Positions 22,854-31,158 of a DNA stretch of 64,000 nucleotides are shown here, one piece after another. The notes under the pieces were generated by a model that did not search any database, was not told where the DNA came from, and saw nothing but the letters and a program-made list of their open reading frames with translations. The first letter of the stretch is position 1, and each line of letters opens with the position of its first letter. This DNA is from an uncultured Rhodocyclaceae bacterium (GTDB lineage: Bacteria; Pseudomonadota; Gammaproteobacteria; Burkholderiales; Rhodocyclaceae): assembly GCA_934271525.1 (NCBI GenBank), contig CAKQRL010000010.1, positions 9,517 to 73,516 on the forward strand, read 5' to 3'. A program made the position numbers and the translations under genes.

Positions 22854-24212
22854 ATGTCTGAAACCAAATTAGGAGTGCGCTCTACCTTTTCTGGCGCGTG
22901 GGTTTTTGTGATGGCAACCATTGGCTCGGCAGTGGGCTTGGGCAACATTTGGAAGTTTCCTTATATGGTTGGGCTTTATGGCGGCGCCGCTTTTGTGCTG
23001 GTTTATTTTGCTTGTATGTTGGTTTTTGCTTTGCCTTTGGCAATGTCCGAAGTGATGCTCGGCAGGCGCGCCAAATGTTGTGCGCCCGATGCGTATGAAA
23101 AACTCGCGCGCGAATCAGGCAGAACAGGACTTTGGCGTTATTTGGGTTTTTTTGCCTTGCTTGGTTGTGTTTTAACCATTGCTTTTTATAGCGTGGTGGG
23201 CGGCTGGGTTTTGAATTATTTGTTTGAAAGCTTTACCGGTTTTCCGGGCGCAACAGCCGATAGCATGCAAACGGAATTTGGCGCATTTTTGGGTTCTGCC
23301 GTTCAACAAGTTGTTTGGCACACGTTATTTTTATTGAGTGGTTGCTTTATCATCGTTTTGGGCGTGGATAAAGGCATTGGGCGCGCCAACGCCGTGATGA
23401 TGCCGGCTTTGTTTTTTATTTTGCTGTTTTTGCTGATTTATGCCTTTATTTATGGCGATATTCAAAAATCATTTGATTATATGTTCACCGCCGATTGGCG
23501 CGCTTTAACGCCCAAAGTTCTTTTGGCGGCTTTGGGGCATTCCTTTTTTTCTATGAGCATTGGTTTTGGCGCTTTGATGATTTACGGCTCTTACGTTAAA
23601 GAACAAGTCAACATTGCCGCAAGCACCCTTTATGTCGCTGCGGCAAATTTGTTTATTGCCGTTTTGGCGGGTTTGTCTATTTTTGCCTTTGTTTTTGGCG
23701 CGGGCTTGGAACCTTCGGCAGGCCCGGGTTTGGTGATGCAAGCCCTGCCGCTTGTTTTTTCCAAAATGCCGTTTTCGCAAGTGGTCGCACCGCTTTTTTA
23801 TATTTTGCTTTATTTTGCAACCATTACTTCTGCCATTTCCATTATTGAACCGATGGCAGCTTATTTGATTGAATCCGTGCCCAGTTTGGGGCGCAAAAAA
23901 GCCACTTTGATTTTGTTTTTTGTGGTGTGGGTTTGCGGCATTGTTGTGGCTTTGGGTTTTAACGAATGGAGCAATGTAACGATTTTTGGCTCAAACATTT
24001 TTGACACGTTGGACGCTTTAACCAGCCGTTTTATTATGCCCATTAGCGCAATGCTTTCTGCCGTTTTCATCGGTTGGTTTATGAATCGCCAACTTGTGCA
24101 ACACGAAATTCATTTGAAAACTTGGCAATGGTCGTTGTGGTTTTTTATTTTGCGATTTGTTGCCCCGCCTTGCATTTTGATTGTTTTTTTAAGCGGATTT
24201 GATTTTTTCTGA
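22854..24212 (+). CDS. Sodium:neurotransmitter symporter (NSS) family transporter, copy 2
   Basis: The 452-residue protein is colinear with and strongly similar to copy 1 from residue 1 to the end, sharing GSAVGLGN, YSVVGGWVLNYLFES and the C-terminal FLSGFDFF. The ATG at 22854 (MSETKLG) aligns with copy 1; the open frame back to 22755 only translates the compact repeat. Differences are spread along the length, so the duplication is not recent. The two may differ in substrate. Confidence 0.9.
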   Translation: MSETKLGVRSTFSGAWVFVMATIGSAVGLGNIWKFPYMVGLYGGAAFVLVYFACMLVFALPLAMSEVMLGRRAKCCAPDAYEKLARESGRTGLWRYLGFFALLGCVLTIAFYSVVGGWVLNYLFESFTGFPGATADSMQTEFGAFLGSAVQQVVWHTLFLLSGCFIIVLGVDKGIGRANAVMMPALFFILLFLLIYAFIYGDIQKSFDYMFTADWRALTPKVLLAALGHSFFSMSIGFGALMIYGSYVKEQVNIAASTLYVAAANLFIAVLAGLSIFAFVFGAGLEPSAGPGLVMQALPLVFSKMPFSQVVAPLFYILLYFATITSAISIIEPMAAYLIESVPSLGRKKATLILFFVVWVCGIVVALGFNEWSNVTIFGSNIFDTLDALTSRFIMPISAMLSAVFIGWFMNRQLVQHEIHLKTWQWSLWFFILRFVAPPCILIVFLSGFDFF

Positions 24213-24224
24213 AAAAAATTTAGG

Positions 24225-24259
24225 TTGACCGTGGATTTTTTAAAAAATCCACGGTCAAC
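24225..24259. repeat. Outward-facing pair of uptake-like arms
   Basis: GTTGACCGTGGA (24225-24236) and TCCACGGTCAAC (24248-24259) separated by an 11-base A/T stretch, forming a tight hairpin with T and A runs. It follows the second NSS gene. Confidence 0.88.
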
Positions 24260-24292
24260 GGCAATTTTTTTTTAAACAAGGTTTGATAAAAC

Positions 24293-25276
24293 GTGAAAAA
24301 CACACCCAAAATTTTGGCGGTAACTTCGGGCGAACCAGCGGGTGTTGGCCCTGATTTGTGTGCGCATTTGTTGAATTTTGAAGAAGCGCGTTTGGTGGTG
24401 TTGGGCGATATTGATTTAATCCAAAGCCGCGCCAAAGTGCCGTGCGTGTTGTTTCAAAAAGAAAATCCCAAACCGCAAAATGCTTTGGAAGTGTTGCATA
24501 TTCCTTTGCGCACCAAGGCTGAACCCGGCGTTTTAAATGTTCAAAATGCGCCTTATGTGTTGAATTTGTTGGATTGTGCGCTTTTAAACATTGTCAAAGG
24601 GCAGTTTGATGCTTTGGTCACTTTGCCCATTCACAAAGGGGTGATTTGCCAAGCAGGTTTTGATTTTACGGGCCATACGGAATATTTGGCGCAAAAAACC
24701 GCCGGTTACCCCGTGATGATGCTTTTGGGCGAACAAAAAAACGGCGCGGGCATTTTGCGCGTGGCGCTTGCCACCACGCATTTGCCGATTCAAAAAGTGC
24801 CGCAAGCCATCACACAAGATTTGCTGATTCGTGTTTTAAGCGTTTTGCTTACCGATTTGCGCGCCAAATACAACATTCCTCAACCGACTATTAAAGTTGC
24901 GGGTTTAAATCCGCACGCGGGCGAAAACGGCCATTTGGGCAAAGAAGAATTGGAAACCATCATTCCCGTTATTCAAATGTTTCAACAACAAGGCGCACAA
25001 GTTTTGGGACCTTATCCAGCGGATACGTTGTTTCAACCCACACAATTAAAAAATACCGATTGCGTGTTGGCAATGTATCACGACCAAGGTTTGGCGCCGT
25101 TGAAATACGCCACTTTTGGTCAAGGTGCCAATGTTACTTTGGGTTTGCCGATTATTCGCACCAGCGTTGACCACGGCACTGCGCTGGATTTGGCTGGAAC
25201 CCAAAAAGCCAATCCGCAAAGTTTGATGGTGGCGATTGACCAAGCGCTTTTGATGTTGGAATCATCAAAATGTTAA
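24293..25276 (+). CDS. pdxA: 4-hydroxythreonine-4-phosphate dehydrogenase PdxA
   Basis: The 327-residue enzyme shows SGEPAGVGPDL at the N-terminus, the metal ligand histidine in DFTGHTEYLA, NPHAGENGHLG, and the C-terminal YHDQGLAPLK and RTSVDHGTALDLAG. It oxidises 4-phosphohydroxy-L-threonine in the DXP-dependent pyridoxal phosphate pathway. GTG at 24293 is the start. The stop overlaps the next gene by seven bases. Confidence 0.95.
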   Translation: MKNTPKILAVTSGEPAGVGPDLCAHLLNFEEARLVVLGDIDLIQSRAKVPCVLFQKENPKPQNALEVLHIPLRTKAEPGVLNVQNAPYVLNLLDCALLNIVKGQFDALVTLPIHKGVICQAGFDFTGHTEYLAQKTAGYPVMMLLGEQKNGAGILRVALATTHLPIQKVPQAITQDLLIRVLSVLLTDLRAKYNIPQPTIKVAGLNPHAGENGHLGKEELETIIPVIQMFQQQGAQVLGPYPADTLFQPTQLKNTDCVLAMYHDQGLAPLKYATFGQGANVTLGLPIIRTSVDHGTALDLAGTQKANPQSLMVAIDQALLMLESSKC

Positions 25277-26073
25277 GCGTAGAAAAACACGAGCGCGATG
25301 CCGCGCATTTGAAATATGTTTATCCGGTTTTGTCGCGCCGCGCAGGCGGCGTTTCTTTGGGAATCAATTTAAACACCAACCGCGCGTGCAACTGGGCGTG
25401 TGTTTATTGCCAAGTGGAAAATTTAAAACGCGGCAATCCCGATGCTGTTGATTTTTCTTTATTGGAAGAAGAATTGCGTTTTTTTTTACAAAGCGATTTT
25501 TTAGAAAAAAATGCGCCAAAAGATGCCGTTTTAAAAGACATTGCTTTTTCAGGCGATGGCGAACCCACCGCTTTGCCCGATTTTGAAAAAGCTGTGTTGT
25601 TGGTTTGCAAAATCAAAAAAGAATTTCATTTGAATCACATCAAACTGCGTTTGATTACCAACGGTTCGTTTTTAGACAAAGCACACATTGTGAAAGCCTT
25701 GCCGCTTTTGGATGAAATTTGGTTCAAAATTGACCGCGCGGATTCTTCAATGAAAGCCATCAACGGCGTGCCTTTTGATGCTTTGAAAATGCAAAATCGT
25801 TTGGAATGCGCCATTGAATCGGCGCCCACTTTTATTCAAACGTGTTGGTTTTTAAGCACCTTTGCCAAAGCCGATGATTCCACTTTGTGCCATTACATTG
25901 ATTTTTTAAAACCTTATGCCGCGCGTTTAAAAGGCATTTATTTGTATGGCTTGGCGCGGCAATCGGCGCAAAAACAAGCACCATTCTTAAAAAGAATGAA
26001 TCAAGCGGATTTGAACCAAATTGCGCAACAAATTCAAACGGCTTTGCATTTAAATGTGCAGGTTATGGCATAA
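25270..26073 (+). CDS. Radical SAM protein of unknown function
   Basis: The 267-residue protein has the radical SAM cluster motif NRACNWACVYCQ (C-x3-C-x2-C) at about residues 38-49 and a GDGEPT glycine-rich SAM contact. It belongs to the COG0731-like group that includes wybutosine-type enzymes but lacks recognisable extra domains. It overlaps pdxA by seven bases, so co-transcription is likely, but a role in vitamin B6 metabolism is not established. A tRNA or cofactor modification role is possible. Confidence 0.75.
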   Translation: MLSVEKHERDAAHLKYVYPVLSRRAGGVSLGINLNTNRACNWACVYCQVENLKRGNPDAVDFSLLEEELRFFLQSDFLEKNAPKDAVLKDIAFSGDGEPTALPDFEKAVLLVCKIKKEFHLNHIKLRLITNGSFLDKAHIVKALPLLDEIWFKIDRADSSMKAINGVPFDALKMQNRLECAIESAPTFIQTCWFLSTFAKADDSTLCHYIDFLKPYAARLKGIYLYGLARQSAQKQAPFLKRMNQADLNQIAQQIQTALHLNVQVMA

Positions 26074-26075
26074 AA

Positions 26076-26087
26076 TCCACGGTCAAC
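26076..26087. repeat. Half uptake-like repeat upstream of aroC
   Basis: TCCACGGTCAAC followed by a T9-GAAAAA remnant of the core; the second arm is missing and the aroC ATG begins at 26109. Confidence 0.85.
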
Positions 26088-26108
26088 CTTATTTTTTTTT
26101 GAAAAATT

Positions 26109-27179
26109 ATGGCAGGCAATACTTTTGGCAGAATGTTTTCGCTCACCACTTTTGGCGAATCGCACGGCGTGGCTTTGGGTTGCGTTGTTGATGGTTGTCC
26201 GCCCGGACTTTTTTTAAAAGAAGAAGATATTCAAAAAAAACTCAATCGGCGCAAACCCGGCACATCGCGTTTTGTCACCCAAAGAAAAGAAGCCGACCGC
26301 GTGCAGATTTTATCCGGCGTTTTTGAAGGCAAAACCAGCGGCACGCCCATTGCCTTGGTGATTTTTAATGAAGATATGAAAAGCCGCGATTACGATTCTT
26401 TAAAAGAAGTTTTTCGCCCGGGGCATGCGGATTTTTCTTATTTGAAAAAATTCGGCATTCGCGATTATCGCGGCGGCGGCAGAGCGTCCGCTCGGGAAAC
26501 CGCCGCGCGCGTGGCAGCCGGTGCCATTGCGCAAAAATGGCTTTTGGAAAATTTTAACATTCAAATTCGCGCTTATTTGCATTCTATGGGTTCTTTTCAA
26601 ATTCCATTTGTGGATGAAAAAATGGCGGATGAAAACGCCTTTTTTTCGCCGAATTTAGATGTGGTGCCGCAATTGGAAACGTATTTGGATTCGGTTAGAA
26701 AATCCAAAGATTCCATCGGCGCAATGCTCAACCTTGTTGTCCGCAATGTGCCAACTGGTTTGGGTTCGCCCGTTTTTGAAAAGTTGGATGCTTTGATTGC
26801 CTTTGCTTTAATGAGCATTCCCGCGGTTAAAGCCATAGAAATTGGCGAAGGCATTGCCGCGGCAAGTTTAATGGGCAGTGAAAACAACGACCAAATGCAA
26901 GGCGGCAAATTTTTAACCAATCATGCGGGCGGCATTTTGGGCGGCATTTCTACGGGCGAAGAATTGCACGTGCGCCTGCATTTAAAACCCACGCCTTCTA
27001 TTGCTTTGCCGCAAAAAACAATGAATGTTGCGGGCGAAGACATCACCCTTTCTATTGGCGGGCGGCACGACCCGTGCGTGGGCATTCGCGCCGTGCCCAT
27101 TGCTGAGGCAATGTTGGCATTGGTTTTAATAGACCAAATTTTGATTCAACGCGCCCAATGCGGCGATTTTCCACGCTAA
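26109..27179 (+). CDS. aroC: Chorismate synthase
   Basis: The 356-residue enzyme carries the three chorismate synthase signatures: GESHGVALGCVVDGCPPG, GRASARETAARVAAG and GRHDPCVGIRAVPIAEA (the latter two with the conserved R, E and H-D-P residues). It converts EPSP to chorismate with reduced FMN. Its last residues, Asp-Phe-Pro-Arg, and its TAA stop are written by a degenerate repeat arm (TCCACGCTAAAC) that is also the left boundary of the adjacent restriction cassette. Confidence 0.96.
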   Translation: MAGNTFGRMFSLTTFGESHGVALGCVVDGCPPGLFLKEEDIQKKLNRRKPGTSRFVTQRKEADRVQILSGVFEGKTSGTPIALVIFNEDMKSRDYDSLKEVFRPGHADFSYLKKFGIRDYRGGGRASARETAARVAAGAIAQKWLLENFNIQIRAYLHSMGSFQIPFVDEKMADENAFFSPNLDVVPQLETYLDSVRKSKDSIGAMLNLVVRNVPTGLGSPVFEKLDALIAFALMSIPAVKAIEIGEGIAAASLMGSENNDQMQGGKFLTNHAGGILGGISTGEELHVRLHLKPTPSIALPQKTMNVAGEDITLSIGGRHDPCVGIRAVPIAEAMLALVLIDQILIQRAQCGDFPR

Positions 27180-27226
27180 ACGCTTAAAATTTTTGAAAAT
27201 TTTTTTGGGTTGACCGTGGATTTTTT
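27169..27226. repeat. 58-base direct repeat, left boundary of the HaeIII-like cassette
   Basis: A paired repeat with left arm TCCACGCTAAAC (27170-27181) and right arm GTTGACCGTGGA (27209-27220). All 58 bases recur at 29218-29275 in the same orientation. The arms differ from each other at two positions, so the identity between sites is not explained by consensus. Confidence 0.95.
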
Positions 27227-27245
27227 AATTTTTTAATTGTTTGAA

Positions 27246-28265
27246 ATGGCTTTGGAACTGATTTCTTTATTTAGCGGTTGTGGTGGTTTGGATTTGGGCT
27301 TTCAAAAGGCAGGATTTTCTATTGCTGTTGCCAACGAATTTGACCCCAAAATTTACGCCACGTTCAAAAACAATCACCCGCAAACGCATTTGATTGAAGG
27401 CGATATTCGCAAGATTAAAAGTGAAAATATTGCCCATTTTTTAAAAAGAGAAGTGGTTGGAATCATTGGCGGACCGCCATGCCAATCGTGGTCGGAGGCA
27501 GGCGCTTTGCGCGGGATTAATGATGAGCGCGGGCAGTTGTTTTTGGACTATATCCGTGTTTTAAAAGAATTTCGTCCGCAATTTTTTTTGGCAGAAAATG
27601 TGCGGGGAATGTTGTCAAAGCGGCACAAAAATGCGGTGGATAACTTTTTAAAATTTTTTGATGATGCGGGTTATGACGTTTTTTTAAACGTTGCCAATGC
27701 CAAAGATTACGGCGTAGCGCAAGAGCGCATTCGTGTTTTTTATATCGGTTTTAGAAAGGATTTGAACGTGCATTTTTGTTTTCCGCACGGCTCAACGTGG
27801 GATGATTCCAAAAAAATCACTCTTCGCCACACCATTGCGGATTTAGAAGAGTCTGCCGTGGCTGCTTTGCCCAAAAACAAACACAACCCCAAGGCGATGA
27901 ACAACAATGAATATTTCATCGGTTCTTTCTCCCCTTTCTTTTTAAGCCGTAATCGCGTTAAAGCGTGGGATGAACAAGCCTTCACCGTGCAAGCTTCGGG
28001 GCGGCACTCGCAGTTGCACCCAAGCGCACCCAAAATGCAAAAGCACGGTAAAAACGATTGCCGCTTTCAAGCAGGTTTTGAACACCTTTATCGGCGGCTT
28101 AGCGTGCGGGAAGCCGCACGCATTCAAGGTTTTCCTGATGATTTTCAATTTATTTACGAACATTTAAACGATGCTTACAAAATGATTGGCAACGCCGTTC
28201 CTGTGCCGCTTGCTTACGAAATTGCTGTGGCGATTAAAGACGCATTGTTAAAGGCGACAAAATGA
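27246..28265 (+). CDS. C5-cytosine DNA methyltransferase, HaeIII/NgoPII type (predicted GGCC)
   Basis: The 339-residue enzyme has FSGCGGLDLGF (motif I), GGPPCQSWSEAG (motif IV with the catalytic cysteine), ENV (VI), QERIRVFYIG (VIII) and GNAVP (X). The recognition region with NNNEYFIGSFSPFFLSRNRVKAWDEQ (key residues N-E-Y-F, S-R-N-R-V-K-A-W-D-E-Q) and FTVQASGRHSQLHPSAPKM closely resembles, from memory, NgoPII/HaeIII methylases of GGCC specificity. The ATG at 27246 is used; a TTG lies three codons upstream. The stop overlaps the endonuclease start by four bases. Confidence 0.92.
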   Translation: MALELISLFSGCGGLDLGFQKAGFSIAVANEFDPKIYATFKNNHPQTHLIEGDIRKIKSENIAHFLKREVVGIIGGPPCQSWSEAGALRGINDERGQLFLDYIRVLKEFRPQFFLAENVRGMLSKRHKNAVDNFLKFFDDAGYDVFLNVANAKDYGVAQERIRVFYIGFRKDLNVHFCFPHGSTWDDSKKITLRHTIADLEESAVAALPKNKHNPKAMNNNEYFIGSFSPFFLSRNRVKAWDEQAFTVQASGRHSQLHPSAPKMQKHGKNDCRFQAGFEHLYRRLSVREAARIQGFPDDFQFIYEHLNDAYKMIGNAVPVPLAYEIAVAIKDALLKATK

Positions 28266-29236
28266 CGGAAAAAAGCAACAACAATGGCCGCGCCTTTGAA
28301 TTTGCGTGTTTAAAGCTTTTGCATGACAAAATTGCGACCTGTCGGCAGGTGAAAATTGTGGAAAATTCTGCTTTTGAAGCAGCAAAACGGGCTTGGGAGA
28401 AGATTGATTCGCCATTAAAAGCAAATTTTCAAAAAAGTGCCGAGATTTTTGCCACTACCATTTTTAATTGCGAACCGAGAATGACGGAAAAGGGTGACGA
28501 CTTTTTAACGCTTGCCATTCAGCAAGATTCAAAGGGTGAGACGGCGGATGTGCGTGACATTGTGGTCGCGCGCCAAAATTTGTGTTGGGAAATAGGTTTT
28601 AGCCTAAAAAACAACCACAAAGCTGCTAAGCACAGCCGCTTATCCAAAAATCTTGATTTTGGCGAAAAATGGTTGGGCACAAAAGCATCTCCCGACTATT
28701 TTGCAGAAATTGCGCCGATTTTTGAGCGCTTGGAAAGATTAAAAAAAGAAGACAAAAAATGGTCAGAAATTCCTAACAAAAGCACGCAATTTTATTTGCC
28801 GATTTTGAATGCCTTTCAACAAGAACTTCTAAAAATTGCATTGGAAAATAAAAATGCCGTGCGGCATTTGGGCGAATATTTGTTGGGTGCATTTGATTAT
28901 TACAAAGTGATTCATTTTGACCCCAAAAAAATGGTGCAGATTCAAACATTTAATTTGCGCAAGACCTTGAATCTCTCATCTAAACATGCCAAACCAAAAC
29001 TTTTGATTCCTGCTTGCGCCTTGCCGCGCAAAATTTTGAATTTGCGTTTTAAAGAAAAAAGTCACAATACGCTTTTGTTGCAGTTGGATGAAGGTTGGCT
29101 TTTTTCATTGCGTTTGCACAACGCCAGTACGCGCGTTGAGCCGAGTTTGAAATTTGACATTCAAATTAAAGCAATGCCAACTTCGGTTTTGGTGATGAAT
29201 TGTTTTTGGATGCAAAATTCCACGCTAAACGCTTAA
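28262..29236 (+). CDS. HaeIII-family type II restriction endonuclease (predicted GGCC)
   Basis: The 324-residue protein resembles R.HaeIII along its length: N-terminal NGRAFEFACL, NSAFEAAKRAWEKIDS, then GETADVRDIV, WEIGFSLKNNHKAAKHSRLS (putative catalytic D...E-x-S-x-K) and LHNASTRVEPSLKFDIQ near the end. It would cut unmodified GGCC and is protected by the coupled methylase. Its last residues (NSTLNA) translate the right-boundary repeat, which suggests the original C-terminus ended in or near the hairpin. The adjacent aroC and xseA are housekeeping genes. Confidence 0.88.
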   Translation: MTEKSNNNGRAFEFACLKLLHDKIATCRQVKIVENSAFEAAKRAWEKIDSPLKANFQKSAEIFATTIFNCEPRMTEKGDDFLTLAIQQDSKGETADVRDIVVARQNLCWEIGFSLKNNHKAAKHSRLSKNLDFGEKWLGTKASPDYFAEIAPIFERLERLKKEDKKWSEIPNKSTQFYLPILNAFQQELLKIALENKNAVRHLGEYLLGAFDYYKVIHFDPKKMVQIQTFNLRKTLNLSSKHAKPKLLIPACALPRKILNLRFKEKSHNTLLLQLDEGWLFSLRLHNASTRVEPSLKFDIQIKAMPTSVLVMNCFWMQNSTLNA

Positions 29237-29275
29237 AATTTTTGAAAATTTTTTTGGGTTGACCGTGGATTTTTT
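29218..29275. repeat. 58-base direct repeat, right boundary of the HaeIII-like cassette
   Basis: Identical over 58 bases to 27169-27226. Arms at 29219-29230 and 29258-29269. Beyond both ends the flanks diverge at once. Confidence 0.95.
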
Positions 29276-29287
29276 GAGTTTTGAAAA

Positions 29288-30505
29288 ATGGAATATTTAA
29301 AACCCCAAGTTTTGAGTGTTGGTGAATTGTGTGCGCTTTTGAATAACCTTGTGCAAGATAATTTTCCAACGCCAATTTTGGTTGAAGGCGAAGTTGCCGA
29401 TTTTTCCCTTTCTGCTCGCGGGCATCGTTATTTTTTGTTGCGCGAAGGTGCACTTGGCATTTCTTGCGTGTTGTGGGCTGGCGTGAATTTGCCTGCCAAA
29501 CACAGCTTAAAAAACGGGCAAAAAATTAAAGTTGCCGCGATTTTGCGGTTTTATAACGGCAAAGGGCAGTTGCAGTTGGATGTGCGTGGCATTGAAAAAG
29601 CGGGCGTGGGAGATGCCGCGCAAGAGTTTGAAGCCTTAAAACTAAAACTACAACAAGAAGGCTTGTTTGATGATGAACGCAAAAAAACACTACCGCAATT
29701 TATTCAAAAGGTTGCGCTCATCACCAGTGAGGCGGGCGCGGCAGTGCGCGACATTTTGGCGCGTTTTCAAGGTTTGCCAATTCAATGGCGCGTTTTTAAT
29801 GTAACGGTTCAAGGCGATGCCGCCCCTCCGACTATTGTTGAAAATTTAAAAGAAGCCGATGCGCAAGACTTTGATGTGATTATTTTGGCGCGCGGCGGCG
29901 GCTCCAACACGGATTTATCCGCTTTTAATGATGAATTGGTTGTTAGAACCTTTGCCAACCTTCAAACGCCCACCATTAGCGGCATTGGGCACGAAGTGGA
30001 TTTCACACTTTGCGATTTTGTGGCCGATTGTCGCACTTCCACGCCCACTGCCGCCGCGCAAAAAGTGGTGGAAATTGTGGTGCAAACCTTGGCACTTTTG
30101 GATTTTTATAAAAAAACATTGAATGCGCATTTTCAGCGCATTTTGAATCAAAAAACGCAATATTTTCATCTTTTAAATGCACGTTTAACGCATTTGGCGC
30201 CGCGCGAGCGTTTGAAATACCAAGGTGAGCGTTTAAACCAATTAAAAAACGAATTGCCGCGATTGGTTGCGTTAAAGTTCAAAAATGCGCAGAATCGCCT
30301 GCGTTTTTTGCAACAATCTTTATCATGGAAAAACCCGCAAATGCTTTTGAAGCGCGGCTATGCGATGGTTTTTGACGAAAACAAACATTTGATTTTTGAA
30401 AGCGATAGCGTTAAAAAAGGCGCACTTTTGTCCATTCGTTTGGGGCAGGGTAGCCTTCAAGCGCGTGTGGAAAAAATTATTTTGAACGAGGAGAACCAAC
30501 CATGA
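29288..30505 (+). CDS. xseA: Exodeoxyribonuclease VII large subunit
   Basis: The 405-residue protein starts with the OB-fold (VLSVGELCALLNNLVQ, VEGEVADFS) and contains the catalytic-domain hallmarks ITSEAGAAVRDI, LARGGGSNTDLSAFNDE and GIGHEVDFTLCDFVAD(C)RTSTPTAAA (key residues G-H-E-x-D-F-T). It degrades single-stranded DNA with XseB. It lies directly behind the restriction cassette and overlaps sodB by four bases; xseB is not in the window. Confidence 0.95.
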   Translation: MEYLKPQVLSVGELCALLNNLVQDNFPTPILVEGEVADFSLSARGHRYFLLREGALGISCVLWAGVNLPAKHSLKNGQKIKVAAILRFYNGKGQLQLDVRGIEKAGVGDAAQEFEALKLKLQQEGLFDDERKKTLPQFIQKVALITSEAGAAVRDILARFQGLPIQWRVFNVTVQGDAAPPTIVENLKEADAQDFDVIILARGGGSNTDLSAFNDELVVRTFANLQTPTISGIGHEVDFTLCDFVADCRTSTPTAAAQKVVEIVVQTLALLDFYKKTLNAHFQRILNQKTQYFHLLNARLTHLAPRERLKYQGERLNQLKNELPRLVALKFKNAQNRLRFLQQSLSWKNPQMLLKRGYAMVFDENKHLIFESDSVKKGALLSIRLGQGSLQARVEKIILNEENQP

Positions 30506-31086
30506 CTTATGAATTACCCGCTTTGCCTTTTGAAAAAAATGCCTTGGAGCCGTATATGTCGGCGGAAACCTTGGATTTTCATTACGGCAAACACCACCAA
30601 ACTTATGTGACCAACTTCAATAATTTGGTTAAAGATTCGCCCTTTGCTGATAAACCTTTGGAAGAAGTTATCAAAAATGCCACAGGTGGTTTATACAACA
30701 ACGCGGCGCAATCCTTTAACCACACGTTCTTTTGGCAATGCTTAAAACCGAATGGCGGGGGCGAGCCCACAGGCGAATTGTTGGCGGCAATTAACAAAAA
30801 ATGGGGCGATTTTGCAAGCTTTAAAACCGCTTTTGCGCAAAGTGCCGCGGGCAATTTTGGCTCAGGCTGGACGTGGTTGGTCAAAAAAACAGACGGCACG
30901 CTTGATATTTTGAATATGGGCGCAGCCGGCAATCCTTTGACTGAAAACGCCACGCCCATTTTGTGCTTGGACGTTTGGGAGCACGCTTATTACATTGATT
31001 ACCGCAATGCCCGCCCCAAATTCATTGATGCCTTTTTGGAGCATTTGGTGAATTGGGATTTTGCCGCGCAAAATTTTGCGGCTTAA
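30502..31086 (+). CDS. sodB: Superoxide dismutase (Fe/Mn family)
   Basis: The 194-residue enzyme has metal ligands H in DFHYGKHHQTYV, H in AAQSFNHTFFW, and D and H in DVWEHAYYIDY. The AAQSFNHTFFW and GGGEPTG context favour the iron-type SodB. It removes cytoplasmic superoxide. GAGGAG lies upstream of the ATG, which overlaps the xseA stop by four bases. Confidence 0.95.
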   Translation: MTYELPALPFEKNALEPYMSAETLDFHYGKHHQTYVTNFNNLVKDSPFADKPLEEVIKNATGGLYNNAAQSFNHTFFWQCLKPNGGGEPTGELLAAINKKWGDFASFKTAFAQSAAGNFGSGWTWLVKKTDGTLDILNMGAAGNPLTENATPILCLDVWEHAYYIDYRNARPKFIDAFLEHLVNWDFAAQNFAA

Positions 31087-31106
31087 AAGCTTAAAAAATG
31101 CTGAAA

Positions 31107-31146
31107 TCCACGGTAAACCTTAAAAAAGTTTGAAGTTTACCGTGGA
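31107..31146. repeat. Paired uptake-like repeat, short core
   Basis: TCCACGGTAAAC (31107-31118) and GTTTACCGTGGA (31135-31146) with a 16-base core, between sodB and the oxidoreductase gene. Confidence 0.9.
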
Positions 31147-31158
31147 AAACCACGCACA

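Noticed and set aside
27169..29275. Insertion sequence or integron cassette
   Set aside because: No transposase or integrase, no target duplication outside the hairpins and no attC-like site.
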